This document shows positions 53,117 through 64,000 of a DNA stretch of 64,000 nucleotides, one piece after another; position 1 is the first letter of the stretch, and the number at the start of each line of letters is the position of its first letter. This DNA is from Magnolia sinica (lineage: Eukaryota; Streptophyta; Magnoliopsida; Magnoliales; Magnoliaceae). A program made the position numbers and the translations under genes. Location of the stretch: the NCBI RefSeq assembly GCF_029962835.1, contig NC_080590.1, positions 66,494,501 through 66,558,500 of the forward strand. Direction: 5' to 3'. Under the pieces are notes generated by a model. It worked only from the letters and a program-made list of their open reading frames with translations. It had not been told where the DNA came from and ran no database searches.

Positions 53117-54431
53117 TTAGGGGCCATTTGGCATCTCTAATTATAAGAGCTTACTTGCTTTTTCTTTTAAAAAAAAGAAAAAAAAGAAGCAAACCTCTTA
53201 TTTTGAAAATAAGATGGTTGGTAAAGCTTATTTTTTATTATTATTATTTTTTTAAGAGTGGTAAAGCTCTAATTTCACCACTAAACTTTTCAGAAACTAG
53301 TAAAAAAACTCTTAAAAAACATGTGATGCACAGTCGCATCAAAGGTGGGCTCCACATGGTCCACAGCAAAGTGTGGCCCCACATGATGGACCATCCACAT
53401 CAAGTGGGCCCCACTTGATGGACAGTCCACATCAAAGGTGGGACCCACACGAAGGATGGCTGACATCAAACGTAGGCCCACACGATGAATGATCCATATT
53501 GAAGGTGGGGCCCCACATAATGAATGGTCCACATCAAGGTGGGCCCACATAATGGACAGAGTGGGCCTCACATGGTGGATGACCCACATCAAAGTGTGGC
53601 CCCTCATGATGGATAGTTGACATCAAGTGGGCCCCACCTAATGGACAGTCCACATCCAAGGTTTCGCATGATGGACGGCCCATATTCAAAGTGGCCCAAC
53701 ATGATGGATGATCCATATAGAAAGTGCACTCCCACACGATGGATGGTGGACATCAAAATTGGACCCCACATGATGGACAACCCACTTCGAAGGTGGGGCC
53801 CACATGATGGACACATCAAATGTGAACTCCACGTGATGGGTAGTGGACATTGACGAGCCCCACAAAGGGCAATTAACATTGATAGTGGGCCCCACACCCA
53901 CATGATGGATGACTTACATCAAAGTGGGCCCCACATAATGGACAGCCCACGTCAAAGGTCAGCCCCTAATGATGAATGGTGCACATCCAAGACAGACCTG
54001 ACATGATGGATGGTTCACTTTGAAGGTTTGGCCCACACGATGGATGATCTACATCAATGGTGGTGGGCTCCATATGATGGACGATCCACATCCAATGTCC
54101 GACATAATGGATGACCCAAATGTCTTGAAACATGAAGATTGTAGCCATCCATTCTTTTGCCATTTGGGGCATGATCCATCTATGGTGAGATCCACCAATA
54201 CAACTGTTTGGATTGCTCTTATAATGGAGTTATTGTACTTTTTAAGAATGGCATCAACAACCCCTTAAAAAAACTCTTATTTATTATTTCAAATAAGAGA
54301 TTTATTTATTTTTGAAAAAGTGATTTTACCAAATGAGCTTATTTAAAACAAGAGCCAGAACACAGAGCTTATTAGAGTAGCTCTTATTTGAAAAGCTCTT
54401 ATTAGATTAGCAATGCCAAACGAGCCCTTAA
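53117..54431. mobile_element. TIR element containing a minisatellite
   Basis: Left end TTAGGGGCCATTTGGCAT with AAGAGCTT is mirrored at the right by AAGCTCTT and ATGCCAAACGAGCCCTTAA. The 0.8-kb interior is a 33-bp tandem array. The flanking bases do not show a clear target duplication. Confidence 0.72.
53320..54122. repeat. 33-bp minisatellite, about 24 copies
   Basis: Monomers of roughly 30-37 bp follow the pattern ACATGATGGATGGTCCACAT then CAAAGGTGGGCCCC. They are imperfect. As most are near 33 bp (11 codons) and lack stops on the minus strand, several overlapping minus-strand frames appear open with a VGPTFDVD-like pattern. These frames are a by-product of the array. Confidence 0.92.
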
Positions 54432-56392
54432 ATAATTTTTATGAAAAATTTAATTGAATAGAGGAGAGTAAACATGATATGATGGGTATTCAAGATAATT
54501 CAGTGGGGCGCATCAGTTCTTTAACACATTTCTGGGACAGGAATGAGATGAAGCCATCAACATCTGCAAGGTTTTGAGGAGAACGTTTTATTTATTTATT
54601 ATTATTTTTTTTAATACAAATTAATGAGCATGAGAATACTTTCTTTAATACAAATGGGGAAAAAAATGTGGGGATTTAGGGGTTGATCTTACATAGGAGT
54701 TAACACTTACCATTTTAATGTAAACTTGACTTTGGATTTCAATTTCCCATGGAATCACTGAAGACCCAAGTTACAGAACTCCATCGAGTGGAAACCTGTA
54801 ACCGTGTTTGCACTCACTTTGAGCTTGCAAATGGCCTAATTCATTTCCACTCAATTTGCAAATGAAATGAAAACAGGTCCAACTTAATTCATGTCCCTCC
54901 CTCCTACCCACCCTTAACATACTACTATTTTACGCTTTTCTTTTACATAAGGAAAGCTTCTGAAGACAGGTAAGTTTGGTGATCAAGATAATTGAAATAA
55001 CAGGTCCTGCAGTGGATAGACCATGGTTCAAAAAATATATAGATGAGACCATCAGGGCTACGGACTGCACTGATTCACACCTATTGACAGTTGAGGGGAA
55101 AATACTGCAAGAATCCAGGCTTTCCATGGATTTTCAGCTTGATTACCAAACAGAAGATTTCAGGATTTGCCTAATCCAAATTCCAGAACATTCATTAAAA
55201 TGTCAACCTCAAGGTTTTACAAAATACCAATTCAACTTCCTTTATCCAAAAAGAGCTTTATAATGAAATTTTATTAAAAAAGAAAAGCCCAAAAGGCAAC
55301 CATACAAAGAAGCACTACCCAAGCAAAAGGGAAGACAACACCCAACGACACCCTAACAATTAATCAGCCCATTCCAAATCAGCCATTGTCTTCTTAAGAC
55401 CTCCGTTGCTGACCCACAAATATTCCCAAAAAGAGCCTTATTGACTACCCAATTAAGGAGGAATTATACAAATGTTGACCTATAGATATCCATGGCATCC
55501 TCAATGTCTGAGTTTCTACAAGCACGGCCCACAATTTCTGTGATACAGGTGATTGATCTAATGGCAGTGGATGGACAATTTCTGAAAAGTCTCCTTATCT
55601 ATCCTCCAGTTGATAAGCTACAAATAGACTGTCTACAAAAATGATAAAGCAGATATCCATATTCAAAGGAGAAAAGGTCCATGATTAGGTGGATAAGATC
55701 TTCCAATCTGGGAGATTTTGGGGGGAAACAGCCATCAGATTAACGGCTTTGGATAACGAAAGCATGGGCCTCACTTGTACAAACTCATAGCTTAATGATC
55801 CTATACATATCCTTCTATCAGGGAGCATATTTTACCTATAGAAGTACAGACCAGTGTTATCTGAATCATATGATTCGGATCGTATCGCACGGGTGTACGA
55901 TTTGGATTTTACACCCAAATTGCAAATCTGACTCATATGATCAAATCATGAATCATATGATTTGGTCAAGTGTGTAAATCACCAAAAAATCAGTGAAAAA
56001 AACCAAAATTTTATCAGTTTTTTCCAATTTTTTTAGGGTTCTTGTTTTTAAAACCTGTCACCCACACTAAAACATTATACATATTGAAGAGTTTTAGAAA
56101 TTTTGGAGCTTAAAAAACATAGAGAAAGAATTGCACAAATCCTTTTCGTCAGTCAATGAAATAGAACACTGCTTTTTCCAAACATGAAATACTTTTATAA
56201 GCTTTCTTTTTTCCTTCTTCCCTTTTAGGATACTGCTTATGTCTTTTTCCTTTGGTTTTTATTTAGTTCAAAATTGTTTCAATCTTAATGATTTATATGT
56301 TTACTTTAAGCTAAATAATTGTTTTCTCTTAATCGGTGGGGCTGTGTTGATTGTTATTGAAGTGGGAAATAAGTCGAAGTCCAAGGAATAAG
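54432..56392. other. intergenic DNA
   Basis: No gene assigned. ATTTTATTAAAAAAGAAAAG near 55270 resembles the complement of a LINE 3' end. GTGTTATCTGAATCATATGA near 55853 starts an ATGATTCGGATCG-rich stretch that may be a MITE. Both are weak. Confidence 0.35.
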
Positions 56393-57009
56393 GATCAAAG
56401 CCCCATGTGGAACTATTGCTATACAATGGATAAAAACAATAGCCTTCACCTCAAATGCAATTTTTGTAGGAGTTATTGGGGAAGTGTGTTTCAAATGAAA
56501 CATTACCTTGCCTGAATAAAGAAAAATATAGCGGTGTGTTCCCAAGTAGGTGATGATGTAGTGAAGAAGTTTAGGAAGTTTTTGGACAATATTTGAGTGA
56601 AAAGAAACAACAGGAAGAAGCAATGCACCATGTAGGAAGAGTTCCAATAATACATGATATGGACGAGTGGTAGATATAAAAGAAAAGGACGTCTATGGAT
56701 GACTTTGTTGGAAGAAAGAGTGGGGCAAAAGAAAAGTAACAAGCCACTCTAAACAAAACTTGGAAGAAAGTAAATAGAGATGATGTATGCCTTGCTATTG
56801 CTCGCTTCTTGTACACGAATGCACTATCATTTAATCTTGTGAAGAGCCCCTACTTCACACTTATAATGGAAGCAGTTGCCGCACTTAGGCTAGCGTTGAA
56901 GCTTCCGACATATCATAAAGTAAGAAACACATTTTCAAAGTCAAAGGTTGACAACATAGAGAAATCATTTGAAGTTTACACGAAGCAATAGGCTAATTAT
57001 TGGAAGGAT

Positions 57010-57828
<819 letters not shown>

Positions 57829-57998
57829 TAAGAGATTATCTATGATTAAACTCTTCACAACTTGTCAATGGATATAAAACTTTTGCTAGGAATAGTTTAT
57901 TAGAGATTAAGTGGAACAGAACTGACTGGGTGGCAAAGTCGTGGAAACACTTGTTTATTCCATATTTTGGACCTTTCCATGGGACAATATGTTCCTGC

Positions 57999-59209
57999 TG
58001 AAACATGGAATAATTGAAATCTTAGATCAAAACACTATGTATAGATAGTATGAACTGTCGAAAGCTCGGTCTACAACTCTCGAAAAATTAGCTTTTTAGG
58101 ATTACATCGGTAATAATCTTGGTGAAAGAGAGAAACAAGATGCACAATCATGTTGAATGAGTGGACGGATGGATTGAATCGGTCTATTACCACCTTTTTA
58201 GTTAATAGCCCGACTAGTGCATTTTAAAAAAAATAATAAAAAATAAAAAAATAATAAATAAAAATCTACTGATACATCCAGTATTTCAAAGAATATGGGC
58301 AATTTTTGGCTTTACTTGAACCCGTTATTGATGAGATAGGCAAGGAGAATGTCATGCAAGTTTTTACAAATAGCACATCCACTTAGGTAAAAGTGGGTCA
58401 AATGTTAATAGAGAAGAGAAAGAAGTTATTTTGGTCTCTAAGTGCAACCCATTGCATAGACCTTATGATTGTGGATATTAAAAAGTTCATGTGGAGACCA
58501 TGGCGAAGGCAAGGGCTATAACGGTCTACACTACAAGCATTATTAGGTCTTAAACTTTATGAGACAGAATGCAAAAGGCAAGTTGACAAGATTGATCATA
58601 ATGTGATTTACTACGCGTTACTTGATAATGAAGGGCATACATAAAAATAGGATTAGCTTGGGTTTGACGTTTACCTCAAATGAATGGGAAGAAAGCTTTT
58701 TCAAAAACCACAGGGAAAATAAGTAAAAGATAGTCTTAGCCGATGAAGATTTTTTGCCATCTATCAAATTTTATTTGAAGACTACTCCCCCATTGGTTAA
58801 GGTTAGGATTAGTTGATTCAGATGAGAAGCCAGCCATGGGATACATTTACAAAGCAACTGATTGGGCAAAAGTGACAATAACAAAGAATTTGGAAGAAGT
58901 AAAGAAACAGTATTTGGCAATTTGGAAAATCATATGTGAGCGGTAGAATCTTCAGTAAGGTGCGCCGTATCAATTACGATGGGCATAATGGTGCCCATTG
59001 AAACAAATACATGTATCAGTTGTAACGTCCAATATGGGAGGTGCAATGACTGTTGCACATCTATTATGGTCAAATTTTTTTTTTGGTTAAAAAAAAATCT
59101 GGAAAATGTGTTAATTTCCTAAATATTTAGAAGATTTTGAATATGTATTCTTCTTCTTCTTCTTTTTTTTTAAACCATGTTTATAATGGCAAAATGGTCC
59201 ACTCACTGG
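57999..59209 (+). repeat. tandem duplication unit 1 in the hAT pseudogene
   Basis: Begins TGAAACATGGAATAATTGAA and carries the DUF659 core, HCID motif and MGYIYKA region. Unit 2 follows directly. Confidence 0.85.
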
Positions 59210-60390
59210 TGAAACATGGAAGAATTGAAATCTTCGATCAAAACACTATGTATGGATGGTATGAACTGTCGGAAGCTCAGTCTAAAATTCCCCAAAAATT
59301 TAGCCTTTTATGATTACATCAATGATAATCTTGCGAAAGGGGAAAACAAGATGCACAATCATATCGAATGCGTGGACGGATAGAGTGAATTGGTTTATTA
59401 CCAACTTTTTTGTTAATAGTCTGACTAGTGCTTCTTTTTAAATCTATTGATACATCTAATATTTCGAAGAATGCGGATAAATTGTTAGCTTTACTTACGG
59501 TCGTTATTAATGGGGTAAGTGAGAAGAATGTCGTGCAAGTTTTTACGAATAGAACTTCTGCTTAGCTAAAAGTGGGTCAAATGTTAATGGAGAAGAGAAA
59601 GAAGTTATTTTGGTCTCTAAGTACAACCCATTGTATAGACCTTGTGCTTGAAGATATTGGAAAGCTCATGCAGGGACCATGTCGAAGACAAGGGCTATAG
59701 CTGTCTACATTACAGGCATTATTGGGTCTTAAACTTTATGAGAAAGCATATAAAAGGCAAGTTGACAAGAGTGGTCGTAATGCGATTTGCTACGTGTTAC
59801 TTGACATTGAGGGGCATACATAAAAATATGATTGGCTTAGAGTCGATGTTTATGTCAAAGGAATGGGAATAAGAAATTAAAAAAAAATTACCGCAAAGTG
59901 AAAACAAGTACAGGATATAGTCTTAGCCGATATAGATTTTTTGCCATCCATCAAGTTTTATTTGAAGACTACTTTCCCATTGGTTAAGGTACTAAGATTA
60001 ATTAATTAATTTAGATGAGAGGTTGACCATGGGATACATTTACAAAGCAACCAATTGGACAAAAGAGGCAATAACAAATAATTTGGAAGAAGTAAAGAAA
60101 TGTTATTCAGCAATTTGGGAAATAATCGGAGAGTGGCGGAATCTTCAGTAAGTTGTGCCATATAGATTTTGTTGCGCATAACGATGCCCATTGGAACAGC
60201 TATGCGTATCGGTTGTAACATCCGATCCCCTATAACAACTCTTTTTTTTTTTTTTCTTTTTTTTCTTTTTTTTCTTTTTGTAAAAAAAATCTGGAAAAAA
60301 AAATGTGAAAATTTCCCAAATATTTAGAAGATTCCGAAGACATTCTTTTTTTGCTTTTACCATGTTTATGATGGCATAATGGTCCACTCT
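59210..60390 (+). repeat. tandem duplication unit 2 in the hAT pseudogene
   Basis: Begins TGAAACATGGAAGAATTGAA and repeats unit 1 in order, including CCCATTGTATAGACCTTG (HCID region, about 59627) and the MGYIYKA region near 60030. Offset is about 1.18-1.21 kb. Both units end in related T-rich tracts and ATGGTCCACTC. Confidence 0.85.
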
Positions 60391-60562
60391 TTGGTGAGAA
60401 TATTGTCTCGGTCTGTCTAATGATTTTACGAACCTAACAAGTTTATATTGGCCCAAATTCACCACAAATTCATGCATGCAATGACACTATTTCGACTAAT
60501 GCATATCGCCAACTATTTGACATCATTCCCCCAATTCATATTAAGAAAAAAATAAAACTAAA

Positions 60563-61375
60563 ATATCGATATCGCTACAAGTTTCGCTAGCCGGGGATAC
60601 GGAAACAATATCAATATCGCTGATACTTGGAAATGCATGAAAACATGAGGAAAACAGTAGAATTTTCAGTGAAACTTCAGGATATGCTAAATACACATAT
60701 TTGCATATTAAGGAATAAAAAATTTACAAAAAGAATGTATATACAATACATTTCCATTTAATGGGGGCTTAAAAGCATGTCACCGTAAGAAACAGTCTAA
60801 CCATCCCATCCATCCCATCTAACCATCCAATCATCCATCAAACCTTCCATCCAAATATACATCGATATTGTAGAATCGATAACTCATGATATTTTGCCAA
60901 GAAATCATCAACAACTAGAAAAGAAACAAAAGATTATGGTCTTGATATCGCGCATGTTGTGATAATGATAATATTGAGATATTATCAAATATTAGCAATG
61001 ACAAATTGAAAATTGCATACAACAATGTGCTCATAAAAAATTTTAAATAGAATTTTTTTTAATAAACAAATTTTTTGTGATATCTCTACATTAGCGATAT
61101 TATTGAAATATCATCGATACTCTTGTGATACAAGCGTCACCTAGAATTTACACAGTCGAAAATATTGGCGATACATTGGCAATACAAGCGACACCTGGAA
61201 GTTACATAATTGAAAATATTGTGTTGGCCATACTTAACAATACATTGCTAATGCCTGGAATTACAAATACTACCGATGTTATCAGTATCGCTACCAGTGT
61301 TAGCAGTATCGCCAAGCTAAAGATAACGATAATAACAGAGATATTTCGATAATATTGGAAATAATTCAAACAATG
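60563..61375 (+). mobile_element. hAT-like MITE, CAGTGTTCGAA family, copy 4, 5' end lost
   Basis: It begins within the family consensus at ATATCGATATCGCTACAAG and ends ATAATTCAAACAATG. The first dozen bases of the terminal repeat are missing. Confidence 0.78.
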
Positions 61376-61924
61376 GGGTCCACTTAAAAGCAATCGGTCC
61401 CAGATTCATGCAATCCATAAGGCTATAGCGCTCATCCCACTAATGCAATCGGCCCAAAATTATGATTATTTCATCACCTAATTAATATATCGATGAACAT
61501 TTACTGGATAGTGAAGAATGAAAAATATCCAATAGTCCTACTTCAATAAACATCCCCAAATCAATAGTTATAGTCATTCAAACAATCTGATTTTAATACT
61601 ACGACTTTGTAATAGTGGACCCCACATTTTAACTGATTTAATTTTCTTTGATATGTGCCACGTGTATGCAGGTGTATAATGCGTCATATGCTGCCAGAGT
61701 ATTATATCTATTACTCTCTTTTAAAGACGAAAGTCCAAACAGTTGGACTAAAGTTACTACCTACCTAGTGGGTAACTTCAAACCTTTCATGTGTGTACGA
61801 CATCCAACCCATCCAATAGGTTGGCCTCACCATGAGGATCATGTTGCACACAAATCTATAACCTCAACTTATCGAGTAGACCACACTTGTATTTTGCTAT
61901 TTATCAATGGCCACATTGACTTCC
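61376..61924. other. intergenic DNA
   Basis: No gene or element recognised. Confidence 0.45.
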
Positions 61925-62965
61925 TCTAATAGTGTCATATGATATTGAAGATTACTAATTTGGACTCCACCTTCGGAAATTCTGAAACCATTAACTAGGA
62001 TGTATTCTTCGCCCCTACGGAGCATTTTGCTAAGGGCCTCGCCAACGACCACAAAAAGATTCTTAGACCTTAAAATATCTTTTAGGAGAACCGTTGACTA
62101 GAATAGGAAAAAAGGCAACCTGAACACAAGACCTCATCCAACCCCTCCATCTATGCCCGCAACCCACCCGATCCAGCATGTAGTCCAAAAAGTCCCAGTC
62201 CACGTGATCATAGACCTTTTCTAGGTCCAAGTTGCAAACTACACCACTTTTCTTCTCCTTGTACCTCAAATCAATGCATTTATAGGCAATAAGCGCACTA
62301 TCAAGAATCTGTCTACCCAAGATGAATGCCCCTTGATTGTCGGTTATAACCTCACATAACACTCCCCAAAACCGTAGAGCCAACATTTTAGTAAGAATCT
62401 TGTACAGGCTACCTATTAAGCTTATTGGCCGAAAATCTTTTAACTGCTCCGCACCTTTGGTCTTAGGGATGAGTGCAATAAATGTAGCACCCATGCTTGG
62501 AAACAATCTACTCCGCTCATTGAACTCGCAAATGAATTCATGACGTCTTTATGAAGAAACTATATAAAAAAAATATGAAAAAAGGCAATAGGAAATCCGT
62601 CAGGGCCTGGAGACTTCTCACCACACATGGAATCAATCGCAACTTTGACTTCCTCAATGGATAATGGAAGTTCAAGGGATGAGGCTTCTTCCTCCAAAAG
62701 CTTGTTGAATAGGAAACGATCAAGCCGCATCTTATTCCATCTCTACCTGAACTGCCTTACTTTTGACAAATAGAAGAAATCAACGATATCCTCATTGCGC
62801 GCTCCGAACGACATCCCAAGTAACGCCTCGACCCTTTCAGCGCGTCTTTTAACCACTAAACCTGCTCCTTTGCTATCGCTTCGCAATCAAGTTGTGCTTC
62901 CTGACTGTTCGAAGGCGCAACATGTTCCACCAATGCATTCAATTCCCTACCTTTTAAAGGCTCTG
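61925..62965 (-). mobile_element. L1-type LINE fragment (reverse transcriptase)
   Basis: The minus strand encodes the endonuclease-RT linker (LKGRELNALVEHVAPSNSQE, about 62920), then GATFIALIPKTKGA, KDFRPISLIGSLYKILTKML, NQGAFILGRQILDSALIAYK and DLEKVYDHVDWDFLDYML. A downstream part reads KMLRRGEEYILVNGFRISEG near 61990 and stops at NLQY, just before the catalytic ADD. Its 5' side is cut by the LTR at 62966. Confidence 0.85.
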
Positions 62966-64000
62966 TGATGCAGGACATGAAATTCAAATATGAGGTGCAA
63001 GATTTTCAGGCTGTAGATCACACTAGTTCAGAAACAATTACACAAAATTCCACATCCCACACAAAACTTCAAACACTCAATCAAGGAGAATCTTATGCGG
63101 ATTCAGGCCTAAACATGCTAGGGCTGGATCAATCAAAATTCATCCACACATGCACATAAATAATTCTCCCAATCCAAGGGATTCAGAAATTTCAATTCAG
63201 GGAACCCTAAGGTTGAAGAAAGGGCATAAAATCGGGGATTTGAATAATTTAGGGTTAGGTTTAGGGATTTTGGGTGAAAAGAGGAGTGAAAGAGAGGAGA
63301 GAGACGAACCAGAGAAATACAGCACGTCTGGACAACAGCAGTGGCCCAAACGCATGTGCGTGTGATCCTAGCCGCACGTGTGTGGGGCCCACTATTCAGA
63401 AAAGGGCCAGCTTGGCCTTGGTCAGCCGGGGGTGGACTCCAAAACCCCCAAATATTAACTCGATCCGATGCACGGTTTGTGCATGGTCCTCCACCAAAGT
63501 TTCAACCCTCCTACATGGCCGGATTCTGGAAATCTGCTGTAGAGATAAAAACGGCTGCAATAGAAGATGGATTTGAAGTGTAGATGATTGTAGGAGAAGA
63601 GAAATATGGATGAAAGAAGGTGGAAGCGAATCGAGATAAATGTGACTTCGCACCACGGTAATTAGCCCTTCAAAGAAGGGAGGGTTTCGCACCCAATTAG
63701 GCTTCACAACTCAGAGAGGAGCAGGAAAACGCAGAAATTTATTCATAATATTCAACGAAAAAAAAAACCTACAAGGGGTGTCTATTTATAATAAAACCCT
63801 ATACCACAAAACTCGCGTCATGTGCACAACCTATTACTTAGAGATGAAGTAACCACAAATAACAACTAATCAAAACAATCTAAACCGTCCATGATGTTCC
63901 TAATAACAAAAACAACCAAAACTCAAATTACTAGATTGTTTAGAATAGTGGGCCACGATCATGAGAACCGATGGTGGGATTCACATGACGATCGGGTCCA
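62966..64000 (-). repeat. Ty3/gypsy LTR of the element 2 type, cut by the window end
   Basis: Starts TGATGCAGGACATGAAA and stays collinear with the LTRs of gypsy element 2, including GCACCACGGTAATTAGCCC and GGGTTTCGCACCCAATTAG. About 1035 of an expected 1180 bp is present. Whether it is a solo LTR or part of a full element cannot be told. Confidence 0.85.

Noticed and set aside
52885-53127. 80-codon minus-strand frame with a hydrophobic stretch, possibly a terminal exon
   Set aside because: I see no family resemblance or supporting splice sites. Part of it overlaps the TIR element border.
53290-53903. Several overlapping minus-strand open frames with a VGPTFDVD-like repeat, suggesting a repeat-protein gene
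   Set aside because: They follow directly from a stop-free 33-bp minisatellite and are open in more than one frame. There is no start context, splice context or known domain.
53320-54122. Regular repeats that might suggest a CRISPR array
   Set aside because: Monomers are contiguous and imperfect with no unique spacers, and the sequence is plant nuclear DNA.

Overview
This is plant nuclear DNA. It has GT-AG introns, chromodomain Ty3/gypsy retrotransposons, L1-type LINEs, a miniature LTR element (TRIM), many hAT-like MITEs and a decayed piece of organellar 16S rRNA. The abundance of GTGGGGCCCAC-type fold-back MITEs makes me suspect a magnoliid (Lauraceae or Magnoliaceae-like), but that is inference only.

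One intact host gene dominates. A plus-strand cationic amino acid transporter of the CAT2/3/4 (tonoplast) clade runs from an ATG at 5541 to a TAG at 49107. I could join 14 exons with consistent GT-AG borders and reading phase. They give 1914 coding bases and a protein of 637 residues. Coding sequence is only about 4% of the 43.6-kb gene. Introns 1 (14.2 kb), 3 (6.5 kb) and 8 (12.9 kb) are swollen by transposons.

Layout. 1-4800: an LTR retroelement without recognisable genes, one hAT MITE beside it and a second MITE inside its 3' LTR. 4800-5540: promoter-proximal DNA. Intron 1: MITEs, a CG-rich palindromic repeat, and a minus-strand Ty3/gypsy element (12962-18576) sitting inside a hAT-like element. 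Intron 3: a TIR element and a 2.4-kb L1 LINE inside another hAT-like element. Intron 8: a 2.6-kb TIR element carrying four fold-back repeats, a LINE RNase H relic, a second Ty3/gypsy element (36265-40716) inside a TIR element, and a LINE 3' end. Intron 10: a TRIM whose two LTRs each received a different later insertion. Introns 11 and 12: further MITEs, one nested in another. Downstream of the gene: a TIR element with a 33-bp minisatellite (53117-54431), a dead BED/DUF659 hAT transposase gene with a 1.2-kb internal tandem duplication and an organellar insert (56393-60390), another MITE, a LINE fragment, and a third Ty3-type LTR running off the window end.

I found no new multi-gene system. The notable content is the nesting of elements, with several perfect target-site duplications (TSDs), inside a transporter gene that still has an open frame.
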